From: Nemertoderma westbladi
Taxonomy: Eukaryota; Xenacoelomorpha; Nemertodermatida; Nemertodermatidae
Assembly: GCA_032718475.1 (NCBI GenBank)
Contig: JAUCBJ010008086.1
Location: forward strand, 1 to 64,000
Length of the DNA: 64,000 nt
Reading direction: 5' to 3'
In this document: positions 53,800 through 64,000 of the stretch, one piece after another
Numbering within the stretch: position 1 is the first letter of the stretch
Layout: each line of letters starts with the position of its first letter
Made by a program: the position numbers and the translations under genes
Notes under the pieces: generated by a model
Databases searched by the model: none
What the model was told of the DNA's origin: nothing
Seen by the model: the letters and a program-made list of their open reading frames with translations, nothing else

Positions 53800-54790
53800 A
53801 TGAGCTGCCACATTGGTGACCTGGAATTTTCAAACCGCACATTTGAGAAAAATAATCGAACTCGCCATAAAATTGGTTTGGCCATGCTGAGGCACAAATC
53901 CACATCCGCGGCATTACATCAGGCGCGACCAAATATTATTACTTTGTCGGGGTGCTCGATCAAAACACAGCCGAGCGTCTGTTACATATTATTCGTAATC
54001 CGCCTACCACAAACAAATATCCCAAACCAAAGGATCAACTGCTTAAAATCTATGGAATCTCCCAACGTGAACGCGCCTCCAGACTCTGGGACTTAAATGG
54101 TCTCGGTGACCACCGCCCTTCTCAACTACTAAGTGAGATGCAGACGCTATTGGGTGACGAGCACCCCTGCATGCTTTTCGAGGAACTTTTCCTTCTCCAG
54201 ATGACCAAGGATATACCCTTCAACTTGCAGAGCAGGACTTCAGCAACCTCGATCGAGTTGCGACTGCGCCGATGCCTTGTGGGGGGCATCCAGCAACAAG
54301 GCCTCATCCTCAACCTTGCCAAATGCCAGTTCGGTCAAACAACCATAGATATCCTTGGCCATCACATTTCATCCCAAGGCGCCATTCCTCTCCCCAACAA
54401 GGTCGCTGTCATTCGGGATTTCACAAAACCAACCACCATTAAAGGACTGCAGGAATTTGTAGGAATGATAAACTTTTATCACTGGTTTATTCCTGCAGCC
54501 GCAGACATTATGTGCCCTCTCTACAGCACCCTTGCTGGCAAACCTAAAACACTCACTTGGACTAACAGCATGGATGTCACATTCACAAACTCCAAGGAAG
54601 CCCACGCCAATACCACAATGCTCACTCACCCAAACGATACCAATCAAATCATGCTCACTGTGGACGCCTCTGGTACTGCAAGGTGGCGTCTTAGAACATC
54701 TGGTAGGTTATTTGTGGCTCCCACTAGCATTCTTCAGTCGACAACTGAGAGAACACCAGAGGTAAAATACAGCGCATGAAAAAATATCCC
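53800..54790 (+). pseudogene. Ty3/gypsy remnant: gag fused in frame to the RT thumb/RNase H region
   Basis: The frame 53952-54779 starts with a Gag segment (VLDQNTAERLLHIIRNPP, LLKIYGISQRERASRLWDLN, LGDHRPSQLLSEMQTLLGDE) and then, at about 54240-54265, jumps to the end of RT: QQQGLILNLAKCQFGQTTID, LGHHISSQGAIPLPNKV, LQEFVGMINFYHWFIPAAA, LAGKPKTLTW, LTVDASGTA (RNase H start). Protease and the RT catalytic core are missing. A frameshift follows near 54680; the next frame keeps LPLAFFSRQL. The 5' part of Gag (53800-53950) is in other frames. Confidence 0.85.
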
Positions 54791-55440
54791 CACCAAAAAG
54801 TGAATAAAAAAACCAAATGTATGACATACACTACTGGCGTGGTCGTCGACTGAACTGGTTAATCATTACGTTTCTGTTGGAACATATTTGAGCTTGAGGA
54901 AGTAGTGCAGCCGCTTGGTTTAATAAATGGTGCTTTCCTGATGAGTTAGTGTGGATGTGGTGAGACCTGGTTGATTAGGCTGGTGGTAATTTGCTAGATT
55001 TCCTGAGCTCAGACATTCGGACAATTGTCACGAAAATTGCTGGAGTCTGTCAGACAAATTAGTTTAGCACCTTCAGGAAAGATTGCACAAAACCCACAAT
55101 GTAAATACATAATGTGAATGCAACATACATACATATTTTAGTCCTTTAACATTATACAAATTGGTGTTGAGTAACATCGAAATTAATTAATTACACCAAA
55201 GATATTAATGCCAAAGCCCTCAAATATAATGGGACAGTAGTTAATATAGGTAGACAGTAATAAGGAGACATAGATCAGCAAGATAATAGATCCCTAACTG
55301 TATTGTATGTACATAGAATGCATAGAAAGAAACATATTATAATAATATCCATAATATCTCATCACCTGAACTACTGTATATAGTGTATCTCCTTGCAAGG
55401 GGAGTCTGGGCCGAACAGAGGGTGGTGTCATTCATTGTTA
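54791..55440. other. AT-rich non-coding stretch
   Basis: Nothing recognised. Confidence 0.4.
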
Positions 55441-55700
55441 ACCGGTCCCTGGACCGGTCCCTGGAGCAGTGAGTCCGAGCTAAGAAGGTGCACTACAGTG
55501 TGGTGTGCGAGGATCGTAGGATCTCCTTCACCCCCCTAGTCGGTACCTCCGATGGGGTGTGGTGCAAGGAGGCCGAGATCCCAATTGTGGCTCGGCGGCA
55601 GGGGATGCGCAAACGTGGCCTCGCTTGTGTTTTGGGTGGTGTGCGGAGGCGCCTAGAGTTCGCGCTCCAAACTCATTATGCTTACGGAGAGGGCGAGGGC
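55441..55700 (+). pseudogene. Second remnant of the retroelement-associated domain seen at 2.8-3.4 kb
   Basis: VCEDRRISFTPLVGTSDGVW, then KEAEIP and RRRLEFALQ, align in order with ADRRGDFSPFVGSCGGV and the following region of the 2.8-kb copy and with the common F.PLV.S.DG..REAE pattern of that family. Both flanks are degenerate. Higher GC than neighbours. Confidence 0.45.
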
Positions 55701-56154
55701 CGTAATATTTTACAAACTGCATGCAGTAATAGTTATGTAAAGTGTAATAGGCCTTACTGGTCTGGTATTTGTTATTGGGTTGGCTAAATCAAAAATCACT
55801 GCTATTCTGTATAATACAGTAATATAGGATAGGCCAACAAGTAGGCACTGTCACTATTATACCATTTACAAGGATACCTACCATGCAAAACAATACAAGT
55901 TGAGTTGTTTTGAGCAAACAAATGAAATTAAGTTTACCGGTAGTCAAGCTTAGTCAGTCATACTCCTTTCTGTACTCGTGCGTGGCTACATATCACTACA
56001 CTACAAACCTACACAGTCAGGCTAGTCAGTCATATGTAATCGTATCGGTACTACTCGTAAATGTTCAACTTTTACTCATTTGTCATTTTAATAATAAATG
56101 ACTTGTGTAAGTACCTACCTAATATGAGCTAGTGTATGCTGATTTGAAATAATA
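55701..56154. other. AT-rich non-coding stretch
   Basis: Nothing recognised before the first ATG at 56155. Confidence 0.4.
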
Positions 56155-58745
56155 ATGCCAAAGTTGAAGGATGTTCCATGTTTTAATTTGGGGCAGAAGT
56201 TATCATGGTTTAATGAAGTAATTATAGATATATATGAACTGTCACCAGGAGGTACACTAAGCAATGAACATTCACATAGAACTGCTACTGTAAATTCATA
56301 TGTAGATTCTTTGATAGAACAGTGGACAAAGGCATTTGGAGCTGAGCATGTGGCTCACCACACCACGATTAAGAAACATATTCGAAATGGCTTAAAGTCG
56401 TATTACAATGATGTGATGTCTAAAGGTAAACTTAAAGCAGCATTAGCTGGGAAATCACATATAGAACGTTTGAGAGCTTGGTGGAATAAATGTAGAAAAT
56501 AACAGGCTCTTTGAATGGTTTAAAAGTTCATCAAATCCAGATGAATTTGAAGAATCGGAAAAGGTATTTTACAATAATCAGAAATCACTAAGGCGAGTAG
56601 GATATTTAAATGATAAAGAAGTAGATGAAGAATACGAAATGTAGAAATTGAGAAGAAATTGTGGCAGCACATGAGGTTGATCGGTATAGAGAGGAATTTA
56701 TTGATACAGTAGAAATTCAAAGCACTTCAGCAGGAAGTGAGAAGTTTCACTTCCATCAGCACTATTCACGTTCTGGATTTGCAAAGTATGAGGTAACAAT
56801 AACAGATGTAGAGGGACAAACAAATATTTCTGAAAACTGGAATCCTCCAGCGATTCGAAAAGAGATTTTTAAAGAAAATATACAAGCAGCTTGTGCCACA
56901 GTATCAGCTGCAACTGGCTTGTCAGCTGAATTATCCCGAATTGCTGTGCAAAAAAACCTGTGATGTTCTTTATAATCATAAATATTACCTATCTCAAGAA
57001 TACAGACAAAGTCATCGATATGAACATGATCTAGAAGTAGTAGAACCAGCTTCAAAACTACAAAAAAAAACAGAAAAATGTACTACTCCACACTCATCAA
57101 AACAGTACAAAATTATAGATGGATCCTGCCTTCAGCTAAAGTCATAACTCTCCACAAACAGCAACAAGCCGCAACAGAGGATAACTATGCTGGTTTGGTG
57201 TTACTAAATAAAACTGATGATAGTGTTGCAACATGTCAATATGAATCCACTTCACGAAGCTCAATAGATGGTGAATGGCCTGTGATTCTTTTAAACATAT
57301 CTAATAAGCAATCAAAGGCAACCCAACAGTTATTTCAACTTAGGTCAATACTATTTGCTTATGAGGATCGAGCTAACATTATTGGTAGATTAATAGTGGA
57401 ATCCTATGAAAGAATGGCAACTGCTTTCTCTATTGCTACTTCCAAGTCTGTTAAAGGAATTCAGTTGTGGGTAAAAACTGATTGCTTGATGACAGATTCA
57501 GTATCAAAGAACCCGTTAATTTAAGATATTGTTTCTGAAACATTTGGATCTGATTATAAACCAAAGCATCTTCTGTGTGACAAATTGGATAACTGCATGC
57601 TTAAAGTGTGTGGTGATGTTGAAAAATGATTACAAATGCAGGATAGGATGTTACGTGCATTACCTGGCATGAGGCCGTTCTTACATGGAACGACTGCAGT
57701 AGTGGCTGGTATTAAGAGTATTTTAAAGCTCATATCACATGATAAGTCAGGTCAAAGTTGCTCGCTTGCAGAGGAGTTTGACAATCTAATAGAGAGTAAA
57801 GGTCAAGTTAAGCATCTTGTTCAATATCACGAACGCCGCTTTTCAAAGTTGGGATATTCAGCAGCCTCCATTTTAGCCTGATTCCACTTCTAACTCAACT
57901 ACTTAATGAAACACCTAGATCTAACCTTTTAGTTGATTCATCGAGTATTCGAGAATTTTTGGAATGTGAATTCTTCATAACCGAACTACAGGCACTATCT
58001 TACTTTATACACAAAGTAATTCTTCCTTTGCTAAACTGTATAGAATGTTGTGAACAAGAAGATATTTTCTAAACTGTATGCTGACTTGAAAGATGAAAAG
58101 GTTGATACACTAATTGAGTACATTGTACAATATAGGCACATACCAGTCTATGAGCCAACTTCTGATATTGGAAAGACATTGGTTAATAGAATATGTACAG
58201 AAGCAGCTGAAGGTTTAAGAATTCAGAGAGGTAGGGAATATGGCTTTGGAGATGTGTGGCAGAAATCGAGGGGAACTACTGAAGTAGACGAGTTAGATGT
58301 GGAAGAACGAAAAGGCTTACAGAACATTTCGTAATATAATTGCAGAGAGAGAGTTGGTGGTCGGTGGTCTTTGACAAGAGATCATGGGTTGCCAAGTTTC
58401 GAAATCACAAATTCAAGGCTAAAGGTATTTGTACAGATATGCAGCCATACAATACTCCGAGAACAAAACATGTTGACAAAACTGTTCGGGCTATACAGAA
58501 AGCATTAAGTATATGAGAAGAAGCTTGGGATGATGAACAAAAACGCATGAATGATAAAATATAGAAACTAAGATGAAGAATGGTATTAAAGAATGCACAT
58601 ACACAAATTGTCTTCTAAAATCATGTAAGAGTTGGAATGGTCCTTGTACATCATCAGAAGAATTGCTACAAATAGTGTGCCGAAAGCCAGACCAGAAAGA
58701 TCAAATCATCAAAACAGAGCTAGCGAATTTCGTTCATACACATAC
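56155..58745 (+). pseudogene. Broken member of a multicopy invertebrate protein family of unknown function
   Basis: At least eight consecutive frame segments read as one protein. N-terminal KLKDVPCFNLGQKLSWFN; SHIERLRAWWNKC and FKSSSNPDEFEESEKV; LSAELSRIA; LPSAKVITLHKQQQAATEDN; then a conserved core TSRSSIDGEWPVILLN, LFAYEDRANIIGRLIVESY, LMTDSVSKN, HLLCDKLDN, FLHGTTAVVAGIKSILKLIS, YHERRFSKLGYSAASILA, VDSSSIREFLECEF, HIPVYEPTSDI, GREYGFGD, and a C-terminal FDKRSWVAKFRNHKFKAK plus KSWNGPCTSSEELL. I recall this series from many unannotated cnidarian and other invertebrate proteins found in high copy, suggesting a transposon or a transposon-carried gene, but no biochemical function is known to me. 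Several stops and frameshifts make this copy dead. Confidence 0.6.
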
Positions 58746-59704
58746 ATAAGAGTGATAGACTTGGCCGTGAAGATCTATTCTACCTTAATGGTATTACTGG
58801 TAATATTGTAATCGATTTTTCGCGCCTCCATAGGCAAACATACAAAATACACTTCCTCATGACTCTGATTTAAAAACGAAATAATTACAACATAATTATT
58901 CCCCCTTTCCTATCCCGCTGTAACATTCATCCCAGAGATATTCACCGAAATATTCATCCTAGATATATTCACCAAAATATTCATCTCAGAATATTATCCA
59001 ATATCCCATATTATGACTCATATGACTCATTGTCCCAACCCAGACCTCCTTAGTCATGGCGGGCATGCCAAGCCCTGCCTTGTGCACCCAATACAGTCCA
59101 TCCAGGGTACTTTCCAGGGTCCATTGTTATCCAATACATCCCTTCCCTTACACCAGCCCCCAGCACACAGCCTACTGCCACCACCCAATAGCAGTAGGGA
59201 ATGATTGACTAGTCACCTTCAAAACTCCATCCAGGTACCAAATTAATTAGTCTATTATAATGAGTAATCATACTTTAACATGGTTTGAACGTAAAGTCTC
59301 TGCCCAGAAGTCCACCTGTGCGCAGGTGATAATTAGGGGTCAACTCCATATTGACCCCACATCGGGTTATAAATAGGGCCGCATCAGGACAAAAAACAAG
59401 AGTCTTCAACCCCAGCTGCCTGCAGTGAGCCCTGCTCCTCAGTACAGCAAAAGTTTAGCCTAGAAGTCAGCTCTGTTCCAAGTTGGGGCCGTCTTTGTTG
59501 CTGGGTCGGGCCTGCGAAAGGCGTTGCGATTGCCAAAATGTTCAAAAATGGTATTCCCCATTTCTGTTTTTACAATAAAACTATTTAATTCAAATTTTTA
59601 ATCTTATCAAGCGTTACAGTAGATTACAACTTGAGCACGAAATAAAATAAAAAATTTATCACCCGTCATATAAAGTTACCAATAACATCATCATATAATA
59701 TAAG
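58746..59704. other. Non-coding; possible solo LTR
   Basis: 58925-58996 is a short 27-bp tandem repeat (ATTCATCC.AGATATATTCACC). Around 59310 is a palindromic CACCTGTGCGCAGGTG, followed by GGGGTCAACTCCATATTGACCCC (hairpin), TTATAAATAG at 59368-59377 and AATAAA near 59574. TATA box then poly-A signal about 200 bases later is LTR-like, but I found no partner copy. Confidence 0.35.
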
Positions 59705-61042
59705 CTACAAAGCTTTACAATAGGATTCTATTAAATCGCTTCATGGATCCCATTGAGAGACTGCTCCGTGGAAATCAGAATGGGTTCCGTAACGGTCGTG
59801 GGACCATGGAGCCCATTTTGGAACTTAGAAGGATAATTGAAGAATTATCAAAAAAGATTGACAGGCATCTGGCTGTTATCTTTGTTGACTTCTTCAAGGC
59901 CTTTGATTCAGTCTCTCGCTCACGTATGTTCAGCATACTTTCATTATATGGGATTCCTGATGAAATTATTGCAGCAATCAGATCAGTATACGATGGTTCG
60001 ACAACATTTGTGTCTACTGTTGACGGTGACACAGAACCATTTGAAGTGTTATGGGGCGTCCTCCAAGGAGACACACTTGCACCATTCTTGTTCATTATTG
60101 TGGTTGACTATGTTCTACGCATGTCCTTAGATCATCATAATGATGATGGGGTGATGATATCTCCACCTACTGGCTCCAGAAGTAGAGGAAATCCTGCCAA
60201 GTACCTAACTGATCTAGACTTTGCTGATGACTTAGGAGTACTCTCAGAATCATTAGAGGGAGCCCAACGGCTCCTCAGCTCATTAGAACATGCTGCTTCT
60301 AGTGTTGGTCTTTTTATTAACTCCAGAAAGACCAAAATTTTGACAGTTAACTTTGAAAGTCCTCAGCAAGTCTCTGATCGGATGAGCATAAGCTCAAAGG
60401 ATGGTATGCTTGAGCATGTGGACGACTTCTGTTACCTGGGATCATGGATCCGGAAGTCAGGTGAGGAGGACCTTCGAATACGTAAGGGAAAGGCATGGGC
60501 AGCCTTGAATAGGCTTTCCAGGATTTGGAAGTCACCGAGAATTAATCGGAAACTTAAGGTCCGATTATTTAGAGCATCAGTAGTTCCAGTACTCCTCTAC
60601 GGGAGTCCGTGCTGGGCTCTAACTGCTGAGGACACCAAATCTCTGGATGGCACATTCACAAGAATGCTACGCCGGGTTCATTGTGTCAAGTACAATGCAC
60701 ACATCTCCAACCAGACACTATATAACATTGGAAGTGTCTCATTGGTTCCCCCAAGCTTGACACTAGAACAAAATTGCCTCCGCTTTGCAGGACATTGCTT
60801 TCGCCGTGAGGACCAGCCAGTGCATAATCTTGTACTTTGGCAGCCTCATGGAGTGAATAAGCATGGTGGACAGCCCATGACTTTTTTGAGACGCATCTTA
60901 AAGGACACTGGCCTTGAAGATGCGGATGATCTAGCAAATGTCATGGGTGATAGGGGGTTGTGGCGGTGCAATTTTGTTGACAAGCCGGCACAGCATTCTT
61001 AAAAATGCAGCTGCAATGCAGCATGCCTATCCTAGTAGTATA
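59705..61042 (+). pseudogene. Best-preserved copy of the non-LTR retrotransposon (copy 8 of 8), 5'-truncated
   Basis: A 419-codon open frame from 59743 to 61002 covers most of RT and the C-terminal tail: NQNGFRNGRGTMEPILEL, block A FVDFFKAFDSVSR, block B GVLQGDTLAPFLF, block C LTDLDFADDLGVL (catalytic FADD intact), INSRKTKILTVNF, DDFCYLGSWIRKSG, VPVLLYGSPCWALTAEDTK, then the Cys/His-containing tail (RRVHCVKYNAHISNQT, LRFAGHCFRREDQPVHNL, GGQPMTFLRRILKDTG, GLWRCNFV). It lacks the endonuclease and the first RT blocks, so it cannot move by itself. The tail architecture resembles the RTE-like part of non-LTR diversity, assigned tentatively. The 3' end is TTAAAAATGCAGCTGCAATG plus a short TAG repeat. 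Confidence 0.9.
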
Positions 61043-61619
61043 ACTATGAATTGCAGCAATTGTATTTTGAACATTAGGGTTAACTTTTCCTAATGAAGAT
61101 GTTGGTTCAATGAACAAATTCACATTAGTTTTTAAAAATAATTTTAGTCATGTTCAAAATAGAATCATTAATACAAGGAATTCCAAATAATGAAGTGCTA
61201 CGGCTACCACAGTACTGGCCTAACGGCCATATACGTAACCGGCCATTACGGCCTAACGTGTTGTCGATATGGCCTTAAAAAAAGAGGCCAGTTCTTTTTA
61301 CACTATTTTGATATGGGGAGAGTTCTATAAATTGTCATTTGCTGCAATTTGGTCAACGGACGTAATTGAAGCCTCCTCGTTAAGCAAAATAAACAATTTT
61401 ATGGTAGCTAGTGTTTTAGGAGGTTTAGCTAGTAATTTCGACACTGGTTCCGATATCCTACTTCCCTCTATATATTTTTGTAGTAGCTAGTTCTTGTTAC
61501 TATTTGTATAGAAAATGTTCCAGAACATGTTAGCTATTCATTTTAAGAAAAAATCACGTTCTAGAACAAATATTTTTTGTTCTAGAACATTTTTTAGAAG
61601 AGCAAAATGGTATAGCTGT
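61043..61619. other. Non-coding with clustered TTCTAGAA motifs
   Basis: TTCCAGAA/TTCTAGAA palindromes occur at about 61516, 61559 and 61581, spaced 22-43 bases. A short frame at 61269-61490 has no family features. Confidence 0.45.
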
Positions 61620-63389
61620 AAGGAAAAATAGGACCATGGTAGAGTGTGTTAGGGCAATGTTAGATAATGCAGGCCTCACAAAGAATTCTGGGCTGAAGCA
61701 ATATAGACAGCAACCTATATACAAAATAGGACTTTAACAAGAGCTGTTGATGGATTTGTTCCAGTTGAAGGATTCTATGGCAAGAAACCATCCATAGCTG
61801 GATCCACCTATCCAAAAACTTAAGAAATGGGATATGAAAAGTGTAAGGCAAATTTTCATAGGATATTCGGGGGAGACCAAGGGATACCGTGTGTATAATC
61901 CAGCAACAAAGAAAGCCATAATCAGTCATGACATAAGATTTAATGAGAGCTGTTTCGGAGGCCGTATTCGTAAAACTGAATATGTTGCTGATAAAAACTT
62001 AGATGAGTCTGAAGTAGAGGACTCTGAGAGGGCTCTAGATATAAAGGAGGAGGATAAGATACCTGTGGTGGTAGAGGTTGAGAACAAAAATCCTACCTTA
62101 AGGCGTCCATCAAGAGCTACAAAGGCACCAGAACGCTACGGTCAACTTGCAGACAAAAATCAAGTCGAAAATGAAATATTCTTAACATATAATGAAGAAC
62201 CAAAGACAATTACTGAAGCATTAGCTGGGGAACATTCAAAGGAATGGTACCAAGCAATTAATTCGGAATACAAGTCACTAATAGACAATGAAACATGGGA
62301 ATTGGTAGAATTGCCCGAAGGAAGGGAAGAGTTGGTTGTAAATGGACATTCAAGGTCAAAACTGATTCTGAGGTCAATGTTGATAGGTATAAAGCCAGAT
62401 TGGTTGCACAGGGATATAGCCAACAACCTGGAGTATATTTCACTGAGACTTTTTCACCAGTTTCTCGCTGTACTTCAATACGAACTGTTCTTGCTATAGC
62501 AAACGAGCTAAACCTCGATGTGCACCAAATGGATGTCCAAACTGGGTTCTTAAATGGAAGATTAGAAGAAAACATATATATGAAACAACCAGAGGGTTTT
62601 ATTAAAACTGGCAATGAACATTTAGTTTGTAAACTTGAGAAAAGTATATATGGACTAAAACAAGCTACATGGTGTTGGTTTGATACAATGGATGATTACT
62701 TGAAGAGAATTGGATATATACCATCTCATGGAGACCCTTGTGTTTACATTAAATATATTGGGAGTACTTTTATCATTCTTACATTATATGTCGATGACTT
62801 AATTATGGCGTCTAATAACCTATAAATATTAGATAAGGATAAAATATTACTAAAGACAAAGTTTAGAATGAAGGATTTGGGAGACATGGAATACTGCTTG
62901 GGGATAAAGATAACAAGAGATAGAAGTAACAGAACAATGAAACTTACTCAGCAAACCTACCTAGAATCTCTATTGATGAAATTTGGCATGGAAAACACGA
63001 ATCCAGTGTCGACCCCTCTGGAAATAGGTTGTGCACTTGCACCTAATGATTACGATGCTGCCGAACCAAGAGTATACCAAGCAATCATGGGATGTCTCAC
63101 ATATGTTGTTTATGCTACACGTCCAGACCTAGCAAGCGCTCTCAGTCAGGTAAATCAGTTCTGTTCCAATCCTGGGGAGGCGCATTGGAAAGCTCTCAAG
63201 CGTATTCTTCGATACATCAAAGGGACAATGGAAATTGGGTTAACTTTCAAGGGGAGCTTTAAAGTTGTATTTTGTATTTTAAAATTGTATTTCTAAAAGA
63301 ATGCTAGCCGATATAATGACCTAACAGTTACCGAAAGCAACATTTGAAAACCTAAGAAAAAGTTTTATAGACTAATTAGCGAGGGGGAG
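61620..63389 (+). pseudogene. Ty1/copia retrotransposon remnant: integrase end and RT, RNase H deleted
   Basis: Integrase remnant with RTMVECVRAMLDNAGL (61622) broken by stops, then RQIFIGYSGETKGYRVYNPA and the acidic linker, RPSRATKAPERYG, the RT start ([20 protein letters not shown]), a frameshift near 62310, then [58 protein letters not shown], and catalytic [10 protein letters not shown]. An in-frame TAA at 62823-62825 is followed without shift by MKDLGDMEYCLGIKI, LTQQTYLESLLMKFGM, STPLE and ATRPDLASALSQVNQF. The frame ends in TFKGSF at 63296, i.e. before RNase H. A purine-rich GAGGGGGAG at 63381-63389 is the likely polypurine tract. Confidence 0.88.
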
Positions 63390-63645
63390 TGATGGAAACT
63401 AAGATCAGTTCGCTAATTATTATTATTTAACTTTTATATGACCTAAGTTACCTTTTCTTGGTGAAGGTGAAGGTGTATTCTATTAGTATTATAATTGTTT
63501 ATGGCCTTCTGTTGTGCTCTTCCCAGTACATGTCCGGACAGTTTGAATATTATGGTTTTACAAACAGCTTTTACTTTTCAATACTCTAGCTACTAATTTA
63601 GGTAGGACAGTTAAACCCATAGAGAATTGCGACCGGTATATTTAT
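63390..63645 (+). repeat. Probable 3' LTR of the copia remnant (start)
   Basis: TGATGGAAACTAAG directly after the GAGGGGGAG tract fits the usual TG start of a copia LTR. No 5' LTR was found upstream. The distal end may be interrupted by the TIR/tRNA element that starts at 63646. Confidence 0.55.
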
Positions 63646-63997
63646 AATTTATTATTGGTGTTATGGGTGAATGAGTGAGTGGTTTCAAACACTACCCTTT
63701 CATTGTAGCGAGTGGTTAAAGACGGCCAAGTACGGTAGGGTTGAGCACAGTGGCAGCATATGATGGTATTGACAGATGGGGGGCCATGATGAGGTAAATT
63801 GCAGACATACAAGGTATCAGATAGTATTTCCAGGTCTATCTTTTACCTGAGCTGCCAGCTGAATGGTTAGAGCGTCAGACTTCCAACCCGGAGGTCACCA
63901 GTTCGATCCCACCTGGATGTCATTGCCGACTTTGCAAAAACTGTGCCCAAAAAAAAGTTATAATAATATGAAACCACTCATTCACCAATAATAAATT
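63646..63997 (+). mobile_element. TIR-bounded element with tRNA-like core (copy 2)
   Basis: Left end AATTTATTATTGGTG...GTGAATGAGTGAGTGGTTTCA (63646-63687) and right end TGAAACCACTCATTCACC...AATAATAAATT (63969-63997) are inverted repeats; the left has a short insertion and a GAGT duplication. Inside, 63851-63920 is tRNA-like on the plus strand: box A CAGCTGAATGGTTAGAGCG, then TCAGACTTCCAACCC, box B AGTTCGATCCC. The copy at 45.79-46.10 kb is the reverse orientation of the same element. About 350 bp long and non-coding. Confidence 0.8.
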
Positions 63998-64000
63998 TAA

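Noticed and set aside
63851-63920. A functional tRNA gene (Gly-like TCC anticodon region)
   Set aside because: The anticodon and T stems do not pair well, and a related copy lies in the same element type at 45.85 kb, so it is a repeat-borne tRNA-like segment.

Overview
The window looks like nuclear DNA of an animal, most likely a marine or other aquatic invertebrate. It is AT-rich, has no bacterial-style gene packing, contains a spliced fibrinogen-related gene, and carries Penelope-like, BEL/Pao, Ty1/copia, Ty3/gypsy, non-LTR, piggyBac and Helentron-type (HINE or 'pearl'-like) elements together. I cannot name the species. Almost everything recognisable is mobile DNA in some state of decay. 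The one convincing host gene is a fibrinogen-related protein (FReP) gene at about 44 to 45.7 kb; a second, orphan FReP 3' exon lies at 24.2 kb.

Layout. 0-0.75 kb: an edge fragment of a BEL/Pao pol on the minus strand and a scrap of a non-LTR reverse transcriptase. 1.5 kb: a 15-bp minisatellite. 2.4-3.9 kb: inverted repeats around a broken retroelement-type domain. 6.2-9.9 kb: a nearly full-length Penelope-like element with RT, GIY-YIG and direct repeats that carry hammerhead-like cores. 10.4-21.4 kb: a long repetitive leader followed by an almost intact BEL/Pao gag-pol (one in-frame TAG, one frameshift) with a cluster of perfect splice-donor motifs in gag. 23-25.6 kb: non-LTR fragments and the orphan FReP exon. 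26.2-31.6 kb: a very large inverted repeat (arms about 1.4 kb) whose loop holds a non-LTR copy. 35.6-40.3 kb: two adjacent head-to-tail HINE-like elements, each with about 146-bp tandem repeats and a long 3' hairpin. 40.7-42.1 kb: a piggyBac transposase with one frameshift. 42.1-43.3 kb: another non-LTR copy. 43.5 kb: a fold-back palindrome just upstream of the FReP gene. 45.8-46.1 and 63.6-64.0 kb: two copies, in opposite orientation, of an element with a tRNA-like core; terminal inverted repeats are seen at both ends of the second. 50.9-53.3 kb: 75-bp inverted repeats around satellite-like DNA and a short MITE. 53.8-54.8 kb: a gypsy remnant. 56.2-58.7 kb: a badly broken gene of a multicopy family of unknown function. 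59.7-61.0 kb: the best-preserved copy of the non-LTR element. 61.6-63.6 kb: a copia remnant and its LTR start.

The genes do not form a pathway; the window is a nest of transposons around a tandem or dispersed FReP locus. I see no clear new biochemical system. The most unusual signals are the splice-donor cluster in BEL gag, the giant inverted repeat, the abutting HINE pair, the tRNA-core TIR element and the duplicated FReP exon.
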